A stretch of 64,000 bases of DNA from Diprion similis (Eukaryota; Arthropoda; Insecta; Hymenoptera; Diprionidae): contig NC_060105.1 of NCBI RefSeq assembly GCF_021155765.1, positions 3,782,001-3,846,000 on the forward strand, in the 5' to 3' direction. The notes beneath the pieces are model-generated. The model saw nothing but the letters and a program-made list of their open reading frames with translations, had not been told where the DNA came from and did no database searches. Of this stretch, positions 33,241 through 45,576 are shown one piece after another. How positions within the stretch are numbered: position 1 is the stretch's first letter; each line of letters starts with the position of its first letter. A program made the translations under genes and the position numbers.

Positions 33241-34557
33241 GTATTTTGGTAATAAAGAACTTGCATGATGATAAAGTCGACCTGGCGAGGCTGTCTTTGC
33301 ATCCAATTCATTGGGTCGAGAATAGGACACAAAATTATTTTTATAAAGCTAACGCAACGTCTAGTGATTTCGTCAAATCATCTGGATAAGCATGGTCGAA
33401 AAAAGAATTATATATACTACATATATGTATGTTAAGTTGTTGAAAACTAAAAAAAAAAATTATACTAATTTCCAATTTTCCAACGTAGCAAGTCCCTAAA
33501 ATAAAAACTTTGTTTAGGTCAAACACAATAAAAGTTAATTCTTGTCACTAGTTCGACGATTCTATTATCCTGCGACTAGTGTTATATACATATATGGTTA
33601 CCAATATTTTTCCAAAATCCGTAAAAATTCAATAAATTATATGGATTCCGTAATTTTTCATTTAAACTTAATCAAATGTAACAAAAAAATATAACAAAAT
33701 TTTTATACCTTACGATAGTGATTTGGCCTGTTATCTAAAGATTTACTTTCGGCAAGTAGGTAAATTTCGTTCCCTCTATTACAATTTTTTCAATAACATT
33801 TTTTTCGTTATTGTTTTTTTTTTTTTTTCATTTTTACCATTACTCTTCTAAAATCACATGCAGCAGAGGAAGCGTGAAAAAGGACAAAAAAAAGAAATAA
33901 AACAAAAATTAGGGATGTAAAATTAATACCATCGCGTGTAGATTACTGTCAGATACCGACTCGGTGTGTTAAATATTTCCCCTCAATCACTCTACGAATT
34001 TGCAACTACTTTCAGTTAATCAGAGGTCAAACGTTACAATATAGCGAGCTGCAGTCAAAAGGGTGCGGCTGAGGAAGGGCGTATCCCCCCCCCCCTTCCC
34101 CCCTCCTCCATCCCCCTCTCTTTCTCTATCTCTTCCATATACCGGGGGTCAATTATACCGACAATGTGTAGGAGTTTCCCTCGTCAATTTCCGGGAGAGA
34201 GCAGGGTGGGGGGGAGGGGGGAGAGCACCCGCTGACAATGATAACAAGAACGTCTGCTAAATCTGTCCTTTTGCCTTTAGCGGTGTATACATCCACACAC
34301 GCATACATCTACTGCACATAGATGTGGCGTGGGTAAATATAGACCATTTGTTCTTCAAGCTCGATGATTAAATGCCGAAGTCCTCCGACCGTGAGTGAAG
34401 GAAGTGGTAACGTACGTCAATGGTCATGGGACTGACTACTACTACTACTACTACTGTGAATGATCCAAGTTGCGAAGAAGATTACGCCGCTCGTATGTAC
34501 GGAGCTCGATGTAATTTGAATACAAAGGTGGTTAGCCAACGTTCCTCAATATACATT

Positions 34558-34620
34558 AAAAAAAAAAAAAGAAAGAAAGAAAGAAAGAAAGAAACGAAAA
34601 AAAAAAAAACAAAGAAAAAA
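34558..34620. repeat. Poly-A / (AAAG)n repeat
   Basis: An A run, then GAAA tetranucleotide units, then A runs with single C interruptions. No gene is implied by the Lys-rich translation. Confidence 0.9.
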
Positions 34621-35214
34621 TAAAGACATATTTCCCCGCGTTACAGTCAGGTTAACTTGAACCCAAGATCTTGACATGAAAGCGAGCCAAACGGCGAGAG
34701 AAGCGTTGCTTACATTAGGATGTGCGCCAATTAGATTCCCTTTAATTGTACAAAGACGCGTCTATCGTCTAACCACATGCATCACCGTGGGAAAGCGTCC
34801 ATGGCGGTAACACAATGCGTCTTATGCCCCCCCCCCCCCCCCCCCCTCCAGCCATACTTTTCAGACTTTTAAATGTTAGCAAAGTGCAGCGCGCAACGTA
34901 GAGCTCAAGTCGGTTCTTCACGTCATAGAAGAGGAGAGGAAATAGGGATGGAATAGAGTTGAGAAATAAATAAAGAAGCAAAACTTTAACTGCAACACGG
35001 TTTTAGATATCAACTGCGCTCCTCTTATCTCGTAGCACGATGCTGACGTGATGCAGACGAGGAGTTTAAATTATACCATATGCATAATAAATTGACACGA
35101 GTTCTTTGCGGTTAATTTCCGGTCTTTGTTACGTTGCGTTGTACTTATACGTTAAGCGTGTTTGTAAAAATTGGCAGGAAATACGCAAATCGGAACCGAT
35201 TGTATAACGTAAAC

Positions 35215-35231
35215 GCTGCTGCTGCTGCTGC

Positions 35232-35263
<32 letters not shown>
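35215..35263. repeat. (GCT)n / (GTTGCT)n repeat
   Basis: About eight GCT units followed by four GTTGCT units. In one frame this reads poly-Ala then Ala-Val repeats, but no flanking coding sequence supports an exon. Confidence 0.9.
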
Positions 35264-36624
35264 CATTACGCGACGTGCAGAACACATCGACATGCTCGAG
35301 GTGTGTTGGAATCCGAATCAAATTATCAAAGTCGTTAAGAATGTCTAACTTCCTACGGCATTGCATTGTTAGAATAATGCGTTATTTATCAGCTTCCGCG
35401 TAATGACCTCTTTAGTTTCGCGCGAAACTCTATCATCGGGTGTTGTCAAAATTCTCAAGTCTCGGAATCCACTAACTCTGTCGTATAAATATTTTCCAGA
35501 TAAAGATAGATATCTTCCAGGATTCATTTCAACCCAACTTTACTAACAAACTAAATTTTTTCATGCAGGTTACTTAAAATTAAAACATCAGACGTCTCCA
35601 TCGTAAGTTAAAATAGTCTTAAACTGAATCACTAAATATATCAGTAAGTTCTTTCGAAAGATAAAGGTAGAAACATCGATCTACTAGTATCGACTATTTT
35701 CATTACTTATTTCGATAACTGATAATTTTTACACAGTTTTCAACATCTCTAAATCAGTTCTCAAAATTCCTCCAAAAACCATATTTTTCATCACTTCCAC
35801 CATTTCCACACTAATCACCCCCTCAATTATCTCACAGAGAGTAACATCCTACATTCCAAAGAATCGTCCACCAATAATCAGAAATTAAATACAAAAGATG
35901 CAAAAAATTCCATAACACCTTTTCAAATTACCTGAAATTTCCCAGTTTTTCCAACCGAATACAAAAATTCCCTGTCAATCAATTCCCGCTTCTCCACATT
36001 TCCCCGACAGCCGCCACTCTGCAGTATGTATATAACAACAACAACAACAAGACTACGTGCCGCATAAGTTTAATAACTGGACGAGTTGAGCTATATCTCT
36101 TTGAATGAAGTACTCGACGTGCATATACCAGTATACCTATACGTATATCCATCCATTGTAGGTATGTTACGTTACAATACAGAGAGCGATCGAGCTAGAT
36201 CAGTCGTCCACACGTGATACTTGTCGTAAGCGCGAGACAGTGATTTGTAAGTATAAAACACACCGCACGCCGCAGACCGCAGAATCTGGCATGGATGGAT
36301 CGGCACAGTTTTCAATTAAACCTGCCCACCGATGCGTGGCGGTAGCTTATAGCGATGCATTATAGCACATATCTGTACATCTGCGCGCGTTGGAACCGAC
36401 GATTTGCAATGCGGAATTGAAAACCATGTACAACCACGCTCGAAGATATTGATTTCACATGCCATTAGCGCGGTGTATAATGATTGATGGTTCAAAATCG
36501 AAAGAGAGATGATCGGACGGTGTTGGATCGTTATTTGCGTATAATATTAAATGCTTTAAGGGGATGCCCTGGTCGATTTCGACGTTCACGTGTATGTACA
36601 TATTACCAGATATCAAAATCCGCA

Positions 36625-36785
36625 CTTTTTAAACGCAAAAAGGTCTTAACAGCCTCATTCTATACACAATTCTGAAAAGACTGTAATAAATTTTCATTTC
36701 TTTATTTATGCATCGAATAAAAATGTCTTCTTGTTCGGAATTGTATATAGAATGGGGCTGTTAAGATCTTTTTCGCGTTTAAAAT
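36625..36785. repeat. Long hairpin (50-bp arms, 60-base loop)
   Basis: The left arm (36,625-36,674) and right arm (36,735-36,785) are reverse complements with only a few mismatches. Both contain TCTTAACAGCC and a CATTCTATA core. It could be a small MITE, a remnant of a palindromic element, or a source of hairpin RNA. No transposase is nearby. Confidence 0.65.
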
Positions 36786-38547
36786 ACGGCAACGTTAAAA
36801 CCAACCCTAAGGTTGGGGGGGGGGGGGTGCTTCTTAATGGCAAAATGGGTGTTTGAACAGTTTGACGTTCAAAATAAGACTGTTTTTGCAATAATGTAGG
36901 TTGGTGTAGCAGCCTTATCAATTTTATAATACGTTAGAGCTCTCTTATATGTCTTTTATTTATTATGATTATACCAGATGATTAGAAAGGGGGATTAAAA
37001 CGGGTGATTTCACCCTTTGTCACATTATATTCTTATACTACGCAGGACGGGAGAAAAGTTGATACAGAGCTTATGCGCAGCCTGCAGTGAATAACAACAT
37101 CCTTTTCAGCCAAGCCAGCCGAGCGATTTGCCTCGCGAACCTCTGTCATGCATATGTACCATGACCACAAAGTTAATTGACGAACAAATAGCGTTGTTAG
37201 ATGCTCGCTGCGCGCCAATTCCTTCTCTGATTATATATACCTACACGTTATATATAGTATACTCGCTTATAATTTAACCACGATCAAGGAGACTTTGCGA
37301 GGTTGAACTGGACCGGAAGGCGAAAGTTTCAACTTAAGAGCTTTGCGGTTCTTAAGAATCATTTGCAGGTGCTAAAAAAGGCCTTGGATTTTGTGCGGGG
37401 TTGAGGTGCAAAATTTGAAAAGGTCCGAAAGCACCTGATTCCGAATTATTATACATATATAGGAATATAGGATTACAACACCAGACTCAGATTCAGCTGT
37501 AGCGCTTTTTTCGTATTGAAAAACAAAGAACCTGTAGACTGACCGCTAATTTTCTATCTAATTGCAAAACCGCACAACGCGGACTCACGCTTGCCACGCT
37601 AATTCGGTACATAGAATTAAGTCCACATGTGCGGTTTTCAGAAGTTCAAAGTCGAGGTATGGATTCAAGTTCAAAGTTTCGAAAATCGACACCAATTTAT
37701 TGTTTAAACATCTTCTCTCCAATTACAAGCCAAAAACTGCAAATTTGCAGAGAAGATTGGAAAAAAATCACATTCGTTTCCGTCTATTTTCATACCTTTG
37801 ATAAAAATCTCGGCAAAGTGATTCAACAACGAGCGAATCAAAGGTGCGGATAACAGAGGAACGATTACAAATTACAGTCGCAAATCAGTGTTAATTTAAA
37901 ACATTATAACAAATTGTTACAACACCACGCTTAATACGTGGCTCGCAATAAGCTTCAGCATAAAGTGATGAAGCGTGCCTAGAATTTCCTGCTGGAAGGA
38001 TCAGTTCTCGGTGAGTGGTTGACAATTTTAAAGCCTCTCGCAAAGTGGAATAACGTTTTCTTTTTTTCCTCATCGTTTTACTCTTTTTTTCTGTAAAACC
38101 AACACATACAGCAAGGTCCAATTCCAGTTTGCAGGATGAATAATTCCTCGATCACATCAGGTTTACGCCTCGAGTCGCTCCCATTACCGCAGATTATTGT
38201 GACATTATATGCATACGTAGATATGCGATAAGCACAGAGGTATTCAAAGAGGCGTCATAATCGCGATTTCTTAAGGCGGAGATCAAGAGGACGGCGAGCG
38301 TCGTCGGCTCGTCTCACTCCCGGCAATCTGCATCCTGAATAAGGCGTTTAGAGAGAACGCGTTTCACAGACTCTACGCGCTACGAACCGAGCGGATTGAG
38401 GATATGACGTAATCCCGTGGCAGATACAGTCGAAGCGAGTCGGCTGTGGCGGTAGATTTTCGATTTGGATCTTGTTTAGGCGAGTGAGTCACTTCCCACG
38501 CAGCTGATTTTTCTTCCACACTCCACAAAGTATATATATATATATAC
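36786..38547. other. Gene desert segment
   Basis: No supported gene. A poly-G run sits at 36,815-36,827. Short open frames at 37,562-37,853 and 37,891-38,121 have no family resemblance. Confidence 0.5.
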
Positions 38548-39191
38548 ATTAGGGTGGCACAAAAAACCGACTATTTTTTTTTTTTTTGAGTCTCGTGTGA
38601 CAAAATGTTAGTTTTTGATGTTTTAAGAGCCCACTCCAAAGGACAGTTCAAAAAAAAAAATTTTAAGTGGTCACTCCACATTTTTTAAAATGTCAGAAAT
38701 CGGCAAGAATCAATTTTTTTTTTTTTTTTTTTTTTTTAATTTTTTTTTCTCGTTACGGTATAATTTTATAGACACAAAAAAAAAAATAAGTTTCCGAAAG
38801 TTTCTGTTCAAAATTTGAATTTTGAAAGGTAGCTCATAATTTTTTTTTCAATTTTTTGGTGCATTTCTTTAGATCTTTTCGAGCGACCTTGTAATATTCA
38901 TATTAAAATTTCATACATTTTTTTTCTTTAATTTAGTAAGAAAGAATCGATAACAATACACCGCGATATGAATTAAAAAATCAAACAAAATACTGAAAAT
39001 ATAATTTTTGCAATTTAATTGTTTGACGATTTTTGACATCTTTAAAAATTTGGAGCGACCTCTTAAAATTTTTTTTTCCGAGCTGTCCTTTGGAGTGGGC
39101 TCTTAAAATATCGAAAACTAACATTTTGTCACACGAGATGAAAAAAAAAAAAAAAAAAAAAAAATAGGCGGTTTTTTTGCTCCACGCTAAT
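38548..39191. mobile_element. MITE-like fold-back element inserted in a TA microsatellite
   Basis: Inverted ends: left ATTAGGGTGGCACAAAAAACC from about 38,548 and right, read as complement, ATTAGCGTGGAGCAAAAAAACC ending about 39,191. Inside, the arms keep pairing over about 120 bases (CTCGTGTGACAAAATGTTAG and AAGAGCCCACTCCAAAGGAC occur in both). TA repeats flank both sides, fitting insertion at TA. The centre is T/A-rich. There is no coding capacity. Confidence 0.8.
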
Positions 39192-42100
39192 ATATATATA
39201 TATATATATATATAGATATTAGAGTATTTTAGAAAAAAATAATCTACGATTCTCCACCGTAGCACCCCCTAAAAATTTTCTTTGAGTCGAAGGAAAGATG
39301 CTGTGAAAAGACGAGCGTTCCACGTCGTGTGAAAGATCGAGTTCGTCTGAATTTCTCAAGAAACACGTTGTAGCACTTGACTCATAATTTCTATCCTGAC
39401 GTTTATATTCAACCCAAAAATCACTATTCATAACACAACGATATATCAACCGTGAATATTATTCTCCTAAATTAAAAGTCCTTATTAAATTGCAACTATT
39501 TTATGACATTGAATTAAAAATGAAAAAATCATCGTATACACTTCTCAAACGGTCAACCGGAGACTCGATATTACAATCGTGAGTCTTCTTAGTGACGTAA
39601 ATTGATATTACGATCGATGTAACCTAATAACAAAAAAAAATTTATTCGCGAAATTTTTTAAATTTACAAAAAAAAAAAAATTATAAAACTAAAAAATCAA
39701 CTGCAATGTTGTAAAATCGTAAATTATTTTCCCTTCAATCACCCCAATATACATGATACACAACAATAAATTCGCCGAAACTTATAAAAATTTCGATTCC
39801 TATTCTTCACAGTTTAAAAACTTTTTCGCCAATTAACACGCTAAATAAATATACTGTAATTATTTTATTTTCACCAATAATGAGTGTAGAAAAATTCCAC
39901 AGGAATAAGGACGAGGATCTGAAGGAGTTTCAAAGGTTGTTTGACCTCGGTTTCGTTCTTATACTTTAAAACCACAAAGGTTTCGAAGCTAGATCAGTCC
40001 GTCCGCTTTGCAGATGTTATCATCTGACGCATGCCGCAAGCATGTAATAATCTCTGTCTGTAACAATTCTCTCGTATTTTACCCTCGAACGAGACGTGGT
40101 GCGTTTTTCACATTCCTAAGAACCGTAATGAATACACTAATTATGTGAAGTAACATGTGTATCAATGTATAACGTTGCTTAGTGCAACGACGTCGACGTC
40201 TCCGATTGTGAGCTAAGGAATTTACTACGGCGTGACGATTACTACACCCACGCACACACACATGCATAACATATGGATAAAGATATAAATATAGGTATAC
40301 AGAAAGAGTGATTGAATCGAGTAAACATATTGCCTAATTAGATTTCGGCGTTTCGTTATACTCAGCGTAATCGGCACGCGTGTTACTGTGAATAATTGTT
40401 AGTTCGATCTTAAAAATACACGAATTCGTCGTCGGATAGAGTGACTCATTTTTCGGACGATTTCATTATGCAGTCTGACGAATTCACCAGGTTGACGATG
40501 ATTCGCGCGACGAACTGCAGCGTACAAAAATTGGCAAGATATGCGCGAAATTGAATATCTGGCAAAAATTGAGGCTTAGCGCCACCGTGGGCCGGAAGAA
40601 TCGCCGCTTGAATCCAGAAATATGCGGATAAAAGAAGTTGAAATATGTATAATACCGAAAATAATATATCTGAGAACATATCGTCTTGAAATAATATTCG
40701 TCAAATTATCGCGAATGTAAATTCAGTGTAAAATTGCAAAATAGTAGAATTGCTAATTTCATTTTCGTGGAATCTCTTCGCGTATCTGATGAATTTCCGC
40801 TTTAACGTTTGTTAGAATCATTGTATACGAATAACAGAACGTTGTTTGTTTTCTTCCTATATATATATATATAAACTTAACACGTGTGAAAAAAGCGATA
40901 AATTATTCTAAACGAAATTATCACTTCCAGACTAAATTTTTCTCCTATCTCCCATTAATTATAGATACATATACGTGATAAATAATTGAAATTAAAATAT
41001 CGCATAATACCATATCAGCTGTAATATTAGCTGGCGTATATAATCGAAGTTCAAAGAACCCTTCGCGAAATTATTATAATATCCAATTCACCGTAATATT
41101 ATACAGAGTCCAGAATTATTACACGAAACAGAATACTTAAAATAACTCTCTGACTACTTTCTACCTACAACAGATTCTTCGAATCTGAAACCTTTCTTTC
41201 CTTTTTTCTTTTTATTCCGACTATTTTACGAAGAAGGATCTGAGATCCCTCTTCAGTATTTACATAATAATCATTTACTTTGTGAATAATCTTTCATTCA
41301 TCTTTTCATCATCAATTCATCTTCGCTGAAAAACTAAAATATGTCGACGAGTGACTGCATACTTCAGGTTAAGTGTAGAAAAAAAAAACCACGAATGTAA
41401 GTATAATACAATATTTTTTTCACGTGTAAAAAAATATTCTTAAACTATACCGTAAATTTTCAAATCTCGATTGACGACGAGAAAAAAAAATAAAAATAAA
41501 ATAAAATAAAAAAAAAACACATTCTTCACGCGGTTAATATTTCGGATAATTTTTGGCATATATTCCAAAACCTAAATTCTAAAAATGAAAGTATAGATTC
41601 GTTTCTTATCGTGTATGTGAGGATCCCGCCATGCAGCCTCGGGTACACGAGCACTAAAATTTTCGCCAAGTTCCAACCTTCCCAGAACATAAAATACATA
41701 CATATATAAATATTATTACATTAATGTATGTAATACATTATGCGTAAAGTGTGTGTTATACGGTGACAGGTGATATATAATATGTGTGATTACAGTAGCG
41801 GACAACACACACGTCGATATCGCAACGTCATTCGTCGGTCGTTTGTAACGCGTTGTATAAAATGTCTTACCTACAAGTGATGAAGACACCTGCGACACGA
41901 TGATACCTACGAGGTTGAAGTAAAGTGACGTTAATATGTCGAAAGGTTGAAAGAAAAGTCGCTATTTCGGACCTTCGGAATACCCGAAGAAGTTGAATTT
42001 ACAAAATCTGACTTTGTCGACGTTTTATAAACGGTTTGCTAAATTTCCAAGTAATCCTAAAGCTGAAAAATAACAATTTTTTCCCAAGTTGCATCGTCAC

Positions 42101-42446
42101 GTTTAAGTTACAAACTTCACGATTAGCCTGATTGATGTTTGCCGTGAGGAGGATTAATATCCTGGAAGGAGATTGCAACAAATCTCTCCGCGTTTAAATG
42201 GGTGAGTAAAAATAATATTCCTAAAGTTGAATTCTAAAGTCAAACGGACCGATTGCGTATAGCTCGTTAATTATGCAGATTCTGTATAAATTTTTTTTTA
42301 TAATATGTAAATGATTTTTCACAATCAAAATTAGATGAGATGTGGAAACGAATCGTATAATTTGTTCTCTGCTGTACAGGATAGTCGGTATTTCGGTAAA
42401 AAGAGAACAGATCAAGGTGCTTTTATGCAATATAATAACAATGACG
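39192..42446. other. Gene desert segment
   Basis: AT-rich, with no supported gene. It includes TA repeats next to the preceding element (39,191-39,213) and at 40,858-40,872. Minus-strand frames of 60-94 codons here match no family I know. Confidence 0.5.
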
Positions 42447-42512
42447 AAAAATGATCGATAATTTTTTCCCGATCAATCAAGTATAATCGATCATTTTTTA
42501 AACTCGATTATT
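42447..42512. repeat. ATCGAT-rich repeat, copy 2 (inverted)
   Basis: The reverse complement of this segment matches 29,798-29,862 at roughly nine bases in ten, including the word order GAGTTT, ATCGATTATACT, GATTRATCGGG and ATCGATCATTTTTC. Confidence 0.6.
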
Positions 42513-43084
42513 TTTCCTTTCAATCGCGTTTCGTTTTTCACTCCCATATAAACGATGTAATTTAATATCAATTATTATCATTATCTTACTAACAAAAAAT
42601 CCAATTTCTTACAACAAGTAAAAGATAAATGAATAATATATTTTCCCCTAAAATTGATTAATATTTTAAACGAAACATAATTTTTCTTCGCTCCCAATAA
42701 ATCGATCCCTCGATTATTTTCAGCTCAGTGACGACCGTTGTTGAATCTACGTAATCAAACTAGTAAAAATATTGAAAAATCTTTTTAAAAAAATTTCAAA
42801 TTTCTCGAAAACTTTACTTTGTATATGAATTAAACACACCGTTAGATACGAAGCATAGCTAAGCGCCTTGGATGAATCAGGCGAGACGACGATAAGCGTG
42901 ACCGTCTAGTGAAACAGCGTCGTCGAGTGTATTCATGAATGCGTATTCATATGCATACCGATATACACAGTATATATACCTTCAAGAGGGTCAGACTTAT
43001 TTCGGAAGTAAGTGTCATTGGGATCCCGAGGAAAGCGCCTGATATACTATACAGACAACTTGCGTGTACACACACACACATGTA

Positions 43085-43230
43085 TATATAGTTATATATA
43101 TATATATATATATTACATATACGTAATGTAACGTCTGTCGAGCCTTTTGGCAAAGGTTTACGGTATCTTCGAGTGGTTGAAAAATATACACACGTTTATT
43201 GTTGTTATTGTTATTATTATTATTATTATA
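43085..43230. repeat. (TA)n and (TTA)n microsatellites
   Basis: A TA run at about 43,085-43,112 and a TTA run at about 43,197-43,230, with a CA run at 43,069-43,080 just before. Confidence 0.85.
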
Positions 43231-45549
43231 CATATATACATGCGAGTGTGCGTAATTGGCACCTGTTGTCGAGCCAAGGGTAGCTAGCCTCGCCAAAGCT
43301 AACGATGACGTAGAAAACACGCACACACAAACGCAGGTGTACAAGTTATTACAGTATAAAACTAGAAATTTTATTACCGACGAATCTGGCATACGATTTT
43401 GAAAAAAAAAAGAGCTTCGTAAAACCTCGAATCAAGGCTTAATATCGTAATTGATAAGTATTAAGATTAAGCCAATAAACGAATGAATACAAGAGCCGTG
43501 AGAGTTCATGTAAAACATCGATATTCGACAGTGCCAACAACTTTACCGAAGAAACAAAGCTGAGCTTAATCGCCTGTCAAGTCACCTATTACGTAGTCGC
43601 ATATTCTTTGTTTAAAATCGTATGCATATTTCACTATCAAAGTTATTATAAAAATTGTCATAACCGCACAAAGGTGATCAACGTGATGGGGGGGGGGGGA
43701 AAAAGAGGAAAAAAAACCATTTCACAACCTCAAAGATAATCGTAGGTATCGACGGTGGCTAAATTCGGAGAAATGACTAAGAAATACGTATCGAGTGGGC
43801 AAGACGGCGTAGGTTACAACCTAGATACTGCTCGAAAACGAAGAAACAGCCAATCGTAGTTACTATAAACGCGTATTTCGACAACAATGTATTTCACACT
43901 TTGTATTTAAACACTGTCTATGCGATGCGATTGTCGTATTAATTAAAGGATATAAGAATTGCACGGATTAACGACGATGAAAAAAATAAGAATTATGTGG
44001 TAATAAAATGAAGAAAAAAAAAAAAAAAAAATTTTACGCATTTTATTCAAGTTAAAACGTACTTGTATTATTCCCGCAGCAATGGAATAATCTTGTTTTG
44101 TATTTCAGTCTGGTTTGCCAATTACACATTCTATGCGGGACCCATAACGTCGAGGACAATCGCATTCACCCACGTGAAGAATAACAGCTGCTATATACAT
44201 AGATCGTGAGATGATAATCTTCAGCGCGTGCCGTCGATCGGTTAAGATGAAATTGAAAATGATTATAAAATATATTACATTCGAATAATCGAAAATCATT
44301 TCATTTCTTTTCTTTACCATATATTTATACTCGCGGAAGGCTATTATAAGATCGATTTATATTCCGATATTTTTATTCGCACAGAAGCTTTTACCCGCAC
44401 ACTTTCAAACCAGTTTTCTTATAAATTTCTCAACACTTACACGATATTATAACGATTTATATTATACCTATTAAATACCGCAGATAAAAATCACAATATC
44501 TTTTAACAAGTCAATATTTTCGTTGTTAATCTCGTCAAAAAAAAAAAAAAAAAAAAAAAAATTGAATTTTGACATAATTTCAACCTTAACCTTGAATAAC
44601 GTTTAAAAGAATTTAGTTCTCAAAAAATAATAAGAGATCTTCTTTATAGAACATTAAATTCCCCACAAAAATATGTATCATACACATTTGCGTAAATTGC
44701 CTTGTTACTGATGTAAAAAAAAATCAGAAATAATAAAAATTATTTTCGCGTATCAATTGAATATGAAACGCAAAAATTGCCTTCAGCAACCACTAAATAT
44801 TAATATTAAAAGCTGAAATTATATCAGCCGTCTTTTCTTTTCTCTTCCTACAACTATTAAACACGTGACTTCACGTGAATCCATTTTTTTCGACCATTCT
44901 AATACATATATTCATCCTCTTTATCTATCCTGATTATTATTATATACCTACGTGAAATGTATTACCAACGTTTTTAGCAAAAGTAAAGTAAAACTTGTCG
45001 AAGAAGTATCGCATCTCAATCGAAAAATAAATCAAAATGCCCACGCCTACCGTCCGAGTCGTAACGACCTTCGTTTGATCCAATTTTTATCGCAACGCGC
45101 ATTGCTTTACATATATATTATATGTAACCACAGAGTGTGATGATTCTTCGCAGAGATAAGTCGCGGTAAAAATCTTTTACGCGTCATTCGTTCCCGCGAT
45201 TAACTTTTTCTTGCCTTTTAATTTCTTTACCCCCCACCCCAGGAAGAGAAGACTATAATACATACATAATATATACCTATTTCTACCAAAATCGAATGAT
45301 ATATACCAATTATGTAGGTATATAACATATAAAAAATGGCTGATATATATTTAGCTACTGATATAAGAATTGTGATAAAAGAAAAAATTTCGCAAGAGGT
45401 AAAAGTTCATCGATAATAATATATATCCCGGGTAAATATATGACGTCAATTAATATGAAAAAAACAAAAACAAAAACAGAAAATAAAAAAAATGTAACAA
45501 AGAAGAGAAAGTGAATGTATGAGTGAATATTAAATACTTAATTGTTAAT

Positions 45550-45576
45550 CGTCGTCGTCGTCGTCGTCGTCGTCGA
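45550..45576. repeat. (CGT)n microsatellite
   Basis: About nine CGT/GTC units in tandem, ending in CGAAGAAGAA. No exon context. Confidence 0.9.

Larger units (their letters stand above)
32511..36600. other. Gene desert, middle part
   Basis: No supported gene. Simple sequence dominates: poly-C runs (33,207-33,240; about 34,085-34,105; 34,827-34,846), ACT repeats (34,435-34,456), an AAAG/poly-A block (34,558-34,620) and a GCT/GTTGCT repeat (35,215-35,263). Open frames across these tracts are repeat translations. Confidence 0.5.

Noticed and set aside
35134-35403. Poly-Ala frame as an exon of a transcription factor
   Set aside because: The Ala/Val run is a GCT/GTTGCT microsatellite; no conserved sequence or clear splice sites flank it.
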